From Micrasema longulum (Eukaryota; Arthropoda; Insecta; Trichoptera; Brachycentridae), in assembly GCA_022494885.1 (NCBI GenBank), contig JAGVSM010002413.1, positions 62,001 to 126,000 on the forward strand: 64,000 nucleotides of DNA, written 5' to 3'. This document shows, in pieces, positions 48,087 to 57,100 of this stretch (position 1 is its first letter; each line of letters starts with the position of its first letter). A model generated the notes under the pieces. That model did not search any database and was not told the DNA's origin. It saw only the letters and a program-made list of their open reading frames with translations. The position numbers were made by a program, and so were the translations under genes.

Positions 48087-51000
48087 GTAAAACTATTATG
48101 GCAGAAGCTTACTTCGGGTTTGAGTCCCGGCGAGATCATTGTATTAAAATGTAATTCTTTTAAAACTTGGATGTTTCGTGTAATTCACCAATGTTATTGG
48201 GCGTTTTGGCTGACATTTTTTTAAAAGGCTTGAGATAAGGTGTTTTAATTTTGCGAACATTTTGTAATTTTATGGATTTTGCTATATTATTACCATGCAA
48301 TAATAATTTTGTTTATTTAGCGGTATTTTGCAATTTTCGATACCTAATCAGAGTTTTTATTTTTACTTCTTAATACGCAATTGACTGTTGAGGAAGTTCA
48401 CTGGATTTTAAACAAAATGTATTTGTTAATAGGCTATCAAACTAAGCCGAAAATGCATTTTTATGTATCTATTATATGATTAGTAATTACGAAAATCCTC
48501 ACTGAAACTTCGAAATTGCACCGCCCGTGACGTCATGAGTTCTGGTCAGTAATTGCTAATCAAAACACAGACATGAACTGTGAAACATAACTGACAAGAA
48601 GCAAAGAAAACATGGGTTACACTCATGTTTATATGAACCGCTGACTTTCAGACATTCTACAACATCGTTTGACATGATCGGATTACTTTGTAGGAACAAC
48701 AAACAGTTTGTTTTTGTTTCTGACATTTAAAAGTTGAACCCCGTACAATTATAATAAACACGCCAAACATTGAAAAACATGACTACTCCGGAAATCTGTT
48801 GTCGGTTGCAATCATAATTGCCCGTGGTTTCTACAACATAAGGATACTAAAATTAATTAGCATTTGCAAACACGCGGTCACATAAACTTGTGATGTCGCA
48901 AAGCGGTTTTATTTTATAAATTTTTTCATCCTTTTTTGAGAAACTTCGCTATATAATTAAAATGATCTAATTTTTAACCCGTTTAAGAGAACATTTTTTG
49001 TATCCAACTTTCTATAGCACTGGACTTCCTCATTGGTAGATATTTCAATAGAGATGAAAAACCTCTTTGGTTGGGAAATATGGAGGTCAAGTCATTTACA
49101 TTTACTAATTCTTTTGTTTTTTTCTTTAAGGTAAATAAAATGAATTGGTGGTCACAATTAGTTTCAACAGATCCAGAAATATCAACAAAAAAAATTAATC
49201 CAGGTAATACTTTTATGCAATTGTAATATTTAAAAATATTTTAGACATAGTATATACATACACATATGTGTATTTATCAATTGGTTAATTTAGTAACGCT
49301 ATCATATATTCAACTCCATTTGGTAATTTTGTTTACATAAGTCATACGTGACGTGCAACGACATTATGTAATTTCACAAATTAGATAGGTTATAATTTTG
49401 GTAATATTCTTTCTTGCAGAACCATCTAAACTCTCGGACTTGGATGGAGAAACCCGTGGCCTTGTAGAGAAAATGATGTATGACCAGCGACAAAAAGAAA
49501 TGGGACTTCCGACCAGTGATGAACAAAAAAAACAAGATGTGATGAAGAAGTAACAATTTTTATTTACATACAGCTTATTATAATTTTTTTTGAAATATTT
49601 TAAAGCTTTCCATTTCTTTTATTTCTTCAAGTAACTAATTGTACAATTTTAATCACTGTACAATGAGTTTTGAGACTGTTTTCTCCTCATTGGTAATCTT
49701 ATCTTTTTTTTTATACCTTGTTTCATATGTGACATTGTTGGTTAAATTACATTATATTTACCCTCTTAATTATTTTGTGTGTAAAAATTTCTACATTATA
49801 TTTTGTTTGGTGCTTTACTGTGGAGCACGCAAATTTCTTTATGCATTGTTTCTATATTAGAATATATATTTCATTTGTGTAAAATCCTGCACAAAAAAAA
49901 CATACATACAGTGGCGAGCATGCAAATATGGACGCTTGTATAAATAGTACAAAATTATCCATTTCACTAAGTATATTAATCAGTACATAATACTTTTTAG
50001 TAATGCAATTCAAAAACAAAACAATGTGAATTTTACAATATGTTTATTTCAATAATAGTTTTAAAATAAAGAAAAGTTTATAATGACCATTATTTAAGAA
50101 GAGCATTTCAACAACGACATTGGAATATTTTCTCCTAAAAAACATAAAAATAAAGCCTATTCCAATTTCTTCATTAAATTCTTGCTGAAATTTCCAAATT
50201 ACTGCTAAACTTTCTTAAGCATGTTGTAACATAACACTTTTTAAAATATCCTCGGATATATTCTGGTCCATAATATTCGATGGATTGGTCCTACTCCATG
50301 ACATGACATACTACCCTACACCATTACACTACCACTCGCTCCTTTAATCGTCTTGATTGTATAATATGGATTAAATTCCTCACACTTCAATCTTCGCACA
50401 TGTCTTCTGCCATCAGATCCAATACGAATAAGCTTTGACTCGTCACTGAAAAAAATGTGCTTCTACTGATTAGTACTCCATTGGACATGGTCTTGAGCAA
50501 ATTGAACGCTCTTCTATCTATTGATAAATAAAAAAAATATTAACAGCTTGCTCCTGGCAATTCTTCCAGGAAGACATGTCCTCGAGAGCAGCAATCAGCT
50601 TTAGGATTTCTACAGCTGTCTTAAGGGGTTCATTCTTCGTGATCTGAACCATTACTCTGTCGTCTTGTGAAGTTGTCTTCTTTTTGTGTCGTGTAGTGAT
50701 ATTTTCACAGGTTTTGTGATTTTTCTACATGTTTTATGGCATCAAATACCACATTTGCCACATAGTTTTATGTTATTCAGTTTCTTGTAAATGTACATAA
50801 TGATGTTTCTTCATATAACTGTTGCAATTGGATTAGGCCGTTTATACAGAGTGTTCTTTAAACCCTGTCACATCCGAAACCACGATGATCAGGATGAGCA
50901 AGAAGACATATTGACACATTAAAATATTTTTTTGGAACGAATAAAGACAACTGAGCTCCCCTCACTTCTCCCCTGCAGAAGTAAGCAACCATTTGTTTTT

Positions 51001-52011
51001 TTTTTTAATGTTTTATTTTTGAAAATTTTCTTTCACCTAAATATTTTTTTAAATATGCTAATATGTCTTTTTGTCCATACTGATCATCGTGGTTTCGGAT
51101 GTGACAGGGTTTAAAGAACACCTGTATAATAAATAAATATTACTAGAGATTTTTATTTCAACAACAAACCATCACGCCGTTTCCCCGTAAGGATAGGCAG
51201 AGAGGATAGAACGCCACATCACTCTATCTTTGCATACAGATCTTGCTTCTTCTACATTCATACATCTTCTCATGCACGCGCGCCGATTATTCCGACTTTT
51301 GACATGTCCATCTTCAAGTATTTGTTGGATTTGGTCATGCCATGTCTTTCTCGGTCTACCTCTATTTCTGCATCCATCAACATTCGCATTGTAAATATTC
51401 TTAGCCGTTCTTTCGCTGTCCATTCGTTCTACATGTCCAAACCAGCGCAGAGCTCCTTTCTTGATTTTGTCGATAATGCTTGTCTTAGCCTTACGTAAGG
51501 TAGGACATTATTAATTTCCTGGTATTGGAATCACAATGTTTATTTTGATCCATATATGCTACAATATTCTTTTTCACTTGTGAGTATAAATAGTTCAGAA
51601 AACACTATCAAATTTTAGGGTAAAAATCAGAACACTTGTTTACACGACAGTGGCGAAAATATGACTAACAATAAACGTACCTATTGATTTGCTTTGAGAC
51701 ATTTATGACAGGATTGGAAATGTGCAGCGTCACTTTTTGCTTACTTGCCACTGTATATTGTCATATACTTAGGTCCTCTCAGATTTAAAGTAATAATTAA
51801 GATGAGGATTATTTCAAACCCTGTTATTTATTAAGTTGATTTGACATTGTCATAGTAGCCGTCTTCATTAAAGTCTCGGATGGTCTGGACTCGCAAACCT
51901 TGAGTCATTTATAATAGTATATTTGTTCTTAAGTCTAATCCTGTCTCATTTTATTTCAGATTTATGGAACAGCATCCAGAGATGGACTTCTCCAAATGTA
52001 AATTCAATTAA
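47898..52011 (+). CDS. nudC: Nuclear distribution protein C (NudC), 3' part, four exons
   Basis: Joining 47898-48086, 49131-49203, 49420-49549 and 51960-52011 gives 147 residues and a stop, with all splice phases consistent. The first ~75 residues are the CS domain (p23-like fold), including [29 protein letters not shown] and STWVIQDG; then comes [13 protein letters not shown] and the strongly conserved end [36 protein letters not shown] and [12 protein letters not shown]. NudC helps fold dynein-pathway clients with HSP90 and is needed for nuclear movement and mitosis; this role comes from the family. Animal NudC proteins have about 325-330 residues, so the N-terminal half (NudCN domain, coiled coil) is missing: its exons lie upstream and were not found. 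It is transcribed towards odr-4. Introns carry several transposons. The host-like codon use (GC-rich exon 47898) differs from the AT-rich surroundings. Confidence 0.95.
48389..49033 (-). mobile_element. gaggaagttcag MITE, copy 3, in nudC intron
   Basis: Left end tgaggaagttcactgg (48389) and right end cactggacttcctca (to about 49032) are inverted repeats. It is longer (645 bp) than copies 2 and 4. Shares ggctatcaaactaagccgaa with copy 2 in the same orientation. Fills most of the intron 48087-49130. Confidence 0.75.
49045..49100 (+). repeat. Family D repeat, short fragment
   Basis: tttcaatagagatgaaaaac followed by ggaaatatggaggtcaag resembles the centre of family D. It is only about 55 bp and lies between the MITE and the next nudC exon. 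Confidence 0.4.
49131..49203 (+). CDS. nudC: nudC exon (linker after CS domain)
   Basis: Starts after tttctttaag and ends before gtaatac, leaving one base of the next codon. Encodes [18 protein letters not shown] and then TKKINP, the usual MNWW motif that closes the CS domain. Confidence 0.95.
49420..49549 (+). CDS. nudC: nudC exon (conserved C-terminal helix region)
   Basis: Starts after ttcttgcag in phase 1 and ends before gtaaca in phase 2. Encodes [20 protein letters not shown] and the following [16 protein letters not shown] segment, near identical to vertebrate NudC. Confidence 0.95.
50080..50720 (-). pseudogene. Tc1-like transposase, broken
   Basis: See the enclosing element. The frame shifts near 50520 (after [13 protein letters not shown]) and has stops. 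The FSDESK block lies at about 50450-50432 and GSVMVWG near 50320. Tc1 transposases are about 340 residues long; about half can be traced here. Confidence 0.8.
50760..51147 (+). mobile_element. LINE 3' tail split by a MITE
   Basis: 50765-50846 matches the LINE 3' end at 16020-16105 (aactgttgcaattggattag, gccgttta). After the MITE, 51127-51147 continues with the simple tail taataaataaata. So the LINE tail inserted in the Tc1 element, then the MITE in the LINE tail. Confidence 0.7.
50847..51124. mobile_element. TA-flanked MITE, 278 bp
   Basis: Left end cagagtgttctttaaaccct and right end agggtttaaagaacacctg are inverted repeats; pairing extends through gtcacatccgaaaccacgat to about 45 bp. ta lies on both sides. 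The matching empty site is seen in the LINE tail at 16080-16105. A lone end is at 41735-41812. TA target and end shape suggest a Tc1/mariner-type MITE. Confidence 0.85.
51155..51500 (-). pseudogene. RTE-type LINE tail in the Tc1 element
   Basis: - strand from 51500: [21 protein letters not shown], then [39 protein letters not shown] and [14 protein letters not shown] before the stop. This is the C-terminus of an RTE-type LINE. The copy is in one open frame over the 83 last codons, so it is the youngest-looking tail of this family here. Confidence 0.85.
51960..52011 (+). CDS. nudC: nudC last exon with stop
   Basis: Acceptor ttatttcag; the first base completes a Lys codon from the previous exon. 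Encodes [16 protein letters not shown] and stop taa at 52009-52011. Confidence 0.95.
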
Positions 52012-52175
52012 ACAATTTGTGTATTTATCAATGTTCTTGCATTCCTGTTTTAAAAGTATATTAAATTTATTTTTTTTACCTTTGTAATAAGTTTCAAGTA
52101 TCATTCATGAATTATTATTTAAACAGTTAAATACGCATTATTATATAAAAATTAAAGATATCTTCAGTGCAAATC

Positions 52176-52181
52176 AATAAA
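52176..52181 (+). terminator. nudC poly(A) signal
   Basis: aataaa about 165 bp after the stop codon. Another near match (ataataaaaata) occurs near 52302. The first is the better candidate. Confidence 0.6.
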
Positions 52182-52819
52182 ATAATCCAATTATAATTGG
52201 TTTTAAATTTCAGTAATTATTTTTGTTTAAGTTGCTCGTGGTAATGATTATTTGAAGATAAACATGTTTTTTTCCAAGTTGTGATTCTTCTATAAACAAT
52301 ATAATAAAAATAATTGAACAAGAATCATTTGTTTTGTTTATTTCTCTTAAAAGACTGGGCTAAAAACAACATATTGTTGAAATACAAGTATATAAAAACA
52401 AAAATTTAACACATAAATATACTGTTTAGTAATCTATTTTTGATAATACGTTTACAGATTCATTTTTTTAAATAAGCATATTAAGGCCTGCTATATCAAA
52501 ATGAGACTTCATTATTTAAAAAAATAAGATAGCAAGTCTTGTATTCTATGTAGACTCATGTGACATCATAGCCACACACAAGGGTTTAAAGTACATCCTA
52601 GATTTGTGCCGGATAAAGTTGGAATAAAAGCTATCAGTATTGGCAGTAGCGGTTGGTGGTACTAAATGTTGATAGAACACTAAAATAGTTCCCGCATGTT
52701 CTGCAAGTTTTTCCCTGGCAAATAATAGTACATAGTGAATAGAGAAAATCCCCTCTCCAAGAGAGATGGAAATGGACACAGCGCAGAATCAATCCCTCAG
52801 CGAAATGGTTTCATTTAGG
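52182..52819. other. Region between the convergent genes, left part
   Basis: AT-rich, no gene. A 77-codon - strand frame (52779-52546) shows no domain. Confidence 0.45.
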
Positions 52820-53233
52820 AATGAGGAACTTCAGCTCTACGGAAATTAGAGGCATAAATGTTTTGTTAAAATTTAAAATTAGGGCATTAAATTATACAGC
52901 AAAGTTTCTTGAAAATGTACGAAAAAAATATTTTAATAAAAACTAACTACTTTAAAAGATGTCACTAGTTTATATGAATCAACCAGTGATAAGGGAGTTG
53001 TGGAAGATTTCCGGTTTACTTACTGTTAACGAACCAATCGGCAGAACTGACCAAGAAGAAGCAGAAGAGAACTTTAGACGTCACACGCGGAGTAGTTTCA
53101 GATATACAAAACTTAAAAAAACTATGCGCTGATAAAACGATACATATTTTTTTTTTTTCATTTTGGCTTATAATTTTTAATACTTAGTCTGTCAACAATT
53201 TTTTTTTTTTTTAAATCACTGAACTTCCTCATT
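52820..53233 (+). mobile_element. gaggaagttcag MITE, copy 4, between nudC and odr-4
   Basis: Complete copy of 414 bp: ends aatgaggaacttcag and ctgaacttcctcatt are perfect inverted repeats of 15 bp. The body shares atgtacgaaaaaaatatttt and aacgaaccaatcggcagaac with copies 1 and 2. Confidence 0.9.
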
Positions 53234-53791
53234 ACGAGTTTAATTTTCAAGTAATGTTGTGGTACAAAAAATATAGCCCTAGATAGTATATATCAATGGC
53301 AGCCTTAACTATCGTATTATATTTATTAATTTTCCATGAACGGCTCTGATTGACTTTTACATACATACACGAAGAGTGAAAACTTTGTATGAATATAATT
53401 CAAATAAAAAAAAAAAATAAAAAAAAACAGAAATAATAGTTGAATAATTAAAAATAAACACACAAATAACAGATAAAAACAGTATGCTTAAAACATCAAA
53501 TTTTTAGAATAGTCGATTTAAGACAAGTATATGCACATTACTTTCTAATGCCATACGATTCATATGAAGTTTACTCAGTATAATCCTAAATTCAATTAAT
53601 ATTCTAAATTATAAGAAAATTCACACGTCGTTACTCAGCTACCGAATTGACGTTTTCAACATACAATATTTTTCGCATCTGCTATCAATACACTCTTTGT
53701 GTGTCTTCCATCTATGTGTTAGTTTACCAAAAATAAATTATCGTACCAAGGTTAGAATGTATAATACTGGTTTGATAAATTTCAACATTAG
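53234..53791. other. Region between the convergent genes, right part
   Basis: AT-rich. No exon or repeat assigned. Confidence 0.45.
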
Positions 53792-53797
53792 TTTATT
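53792..53797 (-). terminator. odr-4 poly(A) signal
   Basis: tttatt on the + strand is aataaa on the - strand, 195 bp after the odr-4 stop codon. Confidence 0.6.
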
Positions 53798-53991
53798 TCA
53801 ATAATCAACATTATTTAATTTACAAATGAATATTATAAAAATCAGTTATATTATAAATGTATTTAAAATTAAAAATAGATTGACAAGTAAAAAAATGTAG
53901 GTTTTTAAATTTTTTAAAGAAAATAAACAGTTTTAAAACTATAAATAATGTACTCGTAAATTGATCAATATTTTGTAACTTTGAACAAAAC

Positions 53992-54167
53992 TCAAGATGC
54001 AAGTGGATTGGGAATGGTAAAATAGTAATATGACAAAACAGCAATAAGTAATACTGTCACAGAGAAACCAATTCCAACTGGAAACAGGAACTGCCTGGTG
54101 TCCTGGGGTGTGGTCAGCATCTCCTCGCTACTCGGCTCCTTGTCCAGGGCATCAAACTCTGAAGTAT
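53992..54167 (-). CDS. odr-4: odr-4 exon 7 (membrane anchor, stop)
   Basis: Acceptor tatttatcag; the first two bases complete an Asp codon. An acidic linker (FDALDKEPSSEEM) leads to the single membrane helix and a short tail ending NPLAS and a tga stop (53994-53992). Confidence 0.93.
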
Positions 54168-57100
54168 CTGATAAATACAAAATACATATCATTTTTTTTC
54201 CTCTCTTTTTTCTTTAAAAAGAAATATTTAGGTTCTTATGATTTACCCGAATATTTTGAGGGCCAAATATTTCAGAGTAGGCGCGTATTTTTGAAAACCC
54301 TGGCAGTACGCAGAACGAATCCTAACATCTTCGATGCTTTAACCGCTGATTGCCTCTGTGATCATGAAATGTCAGAGGTGCTGACAAATCTAACACCCAG
54401 ATCCTGAACATTCGATGTGCATGTCAGATTCTGGTCATTCATTTTGCAGCGAAAAAATAGTTTTTTGGGCCCCAGTGAAGGATGTGATCAAACACTTGGA
54501 AACACTAAACCTAAGTTTGCTTCGCCTTCCCCATACACATATATTAGATATATCCGCTTAGAGAACATGAAGACCGTCCAAACTTATAACCTTTAAGAAA
54601 AGTTTTGTCATCCGTAAACAACGGAAAATGCGAGTTCAAAATTAAATTTTTAATATTATTAATGAAATAGAGAACAATGGACCCAGGTTAGAGCCTTGTG
54701 GAACACCCAAGAAAGTATAGAAATTGGCTTCTATTTCGGAGGTAGCTCGCCATTAATTTTAACAGACCATCCGAGAAACTGATCTCATACATCTTTTATA
54801 ATAAGACATCATGGTCGACAGTATCAAAGGCCTTGGCGAAGTCATTATATTGTGGAGGGCATCACCAACAAGCCGTGAAGTTGGCAGAGCCGAACACCGC
54901 TTTGGCCCGCAACGCGTAATCCGATGCAACGTCAGCTCGGACAAGTTATTAAACGTCGTGCATTGGAAGAACATTCACATTTCATCTTGGCATTATGTAC
55001 ACGTCCAGTGGTTAATTTATTTATTTCAAACTGTCGTAACTTTTGAAAGCTAGCAGCTAGAAAAACTTAATGTATGGGGTCGAAATAACATGCGAATTCA
55101 AAAATTGTTATTAAACTTTGGTTAGAAGAACTGCGTGCTTTTGCTATCGGAACATGAAATTTGTGGATTTTTCAACACAGAATCACTTCCATGATGGACC
55201 TTTTCGTCAGAGTTTACTGCTGTCTCTGCAGCTTTGTCAACTCAATTTTGCATTTATTTTATTGAAGACACGTCACTTATTCAGTAAATATAGTAACTAT
55301 TACAGAATTTGTGTAGCGCCGCTGTTGCAGAAAGGTAAAATCGTCTTTTAAGTACACCTCTATAGTGAAAGAACGCCGGTCTTTGAAAGAAAGTTTGTTA
55401 CTTTTTATAAAAATTATTAAATGCAGTTTTATCAAGAAATATCTACAAAAAATAAAATAAATATTTATACCAGCTGGTGTTTCCACATTACTGAGAACAT
55501 CTTCTTCCCTAATATGGGCATCCAACATCTCCCTAACAGAGACAAGCGCTTCTGCGGGAGACTCTCCAGGGAACAGGTAGTCACACAGGAACACCTTTCC
55601 GTTCCCAACTTCGGGTATCCTAATGTACACCCTTCTGGGAGGTTCATTGAAACAAACTTTCTCTACAAATGCCAAGAAAATAATTATAGACTACTATTAG
55701 GTAAAAAAAAAAACACATTTTTTGTGAGTTGTGAGAAATTTTATTTTTACCTTCAGGCAGCAAACTGTCGTCTATCAGAGCATCGCAGTGCATAGTAAAT
55801 CTAGCAGCCAAGGACCTAATAATATCTTGTTTTATGGCCGCAATGGCTTGTTCTATGGTCGCTTTGGAATTCAAAAATATTCTAGATGCGACTATTCCAC
55901 TAAAATGAGTTGTTCCTTCACACTCCATGTATTCTACTGAATCAGGTACGGAAGATTCCTGTACAAACATGTGGAGGAAAAAGTTTAAAACATGTTTGGA
56001 AGTAAAAGTATACAGCTCCGCAGATGTTGTTCTGACGAACACGTCTCTTCCATTGTCTTTGAGGGATAAAGAAACCGTTTTATTTTTGTCTCAAGGCCAC
56101 GAGCAGGTAGCCGCTTCACAAGAGAAACTTATAACACATGCTTACTGCCTAACAGACTGAAGGAGACTATTTTAAAGATAATGCATCAATAGAAACGACA
56201 TTACTTATGGCCTTATGGGTACTCGTAATAAGTGCAATTTCCTTTTTGTTTATTATAATTTAATGTTTACGCTTTGTTATGCTTTAATAAAGCATTCTCT
56301 GTAGATTAAATACTGTTAAAATGTATTTCCATGATAGGAGGTTTTTATTAGAAAAATAACAAGGAAAACTAACCTCCAAACAATGTAATGTGAGTTACCA
56401 AAATGTACAACAATTCATTTACTTATTTAATGGCTATAAATTTTATTGATCTTAAGTCAATCCATCTTTATTCAGTGCATTCATATTTCTATGGTTAACT
56501 AATTTTTTTTATAATTCCATTAAAATATCTCAATTTTTTAGCTTTTAATAGCTGTAATGTGCATTACCGAGTTCCGGATTCAATAATAGTGTGAGATAAT
56601 TTGACTAAATAGAAAGAAATTCTTTGTCAATTGACAGGGGAAATCAGGAAATTATGCCAACTAGCTGGTGATGAAACAAGCAACCAATCACAGAGCATAA
56701 ATAGATGATGGCATCTCAGGGTTGACACTATAAGGAGAATAGAAGCTAAATAAGACCACTCCATAAGAACGAAATATCGTCTTTCACATGCACAAAATAT
56801 GATCTGGATGACAAATAGCGCTGCATAATATAAAATGATAATACTTACACAAGGCACGAGAATAGATACTTGAACAATGTGCGTCTCATCACGAGAGGGT
56901 TTTATTGAAGCTTTACTTTTAACTTTTTTAAACTGAGACTCCAACGTGTCCAAGGCATCTCTGAGCTTTCCATCTAACATGATGATAGATGATTCTATCG
57001 ATAAATGAGCAGCTCGGAGGATTTCCTTAAAAAATATTTTAATGAAAAATTACTATCTTTCTGAAACAAAATTGTAAATCAAAACTAATTTTGTAACTTC

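Larger units (their letters stand above)
49909..51753 (-). mobile_element. Tc1-like transposon with nested insertions, in nudC intron
   Basis: The ends are inverted repeats: left cagtggcgagcatgcaaata, right (reversed) cagtggcaagtaagcaaaaa, and both then reach gacgct. ta flanks each end (49907-49908 and 51754-51755), the Tc1/mariner target duplication. The transposase on the - strand is visible at about 50720-50080: [28 protein letters not shown] (second catalytic Asp region), [18 protein letters not shown] and then WKFQQE, where the usual third-acid region FQQDND has changed. Its N-terminal part is broken by later insertions. It is not active. Confidence 0.85.

Noticed and set aside
49639..49860. 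73-codon hydrophobic open frame in the nudC intron
   Set aside because: T-rich DNA gives hydrophobic translations on its own. No start context or homology.
55421..55795. 124-codon open frame on the + strand
   Set aside because: It is the antisense shadow of odr-4 exon 6.
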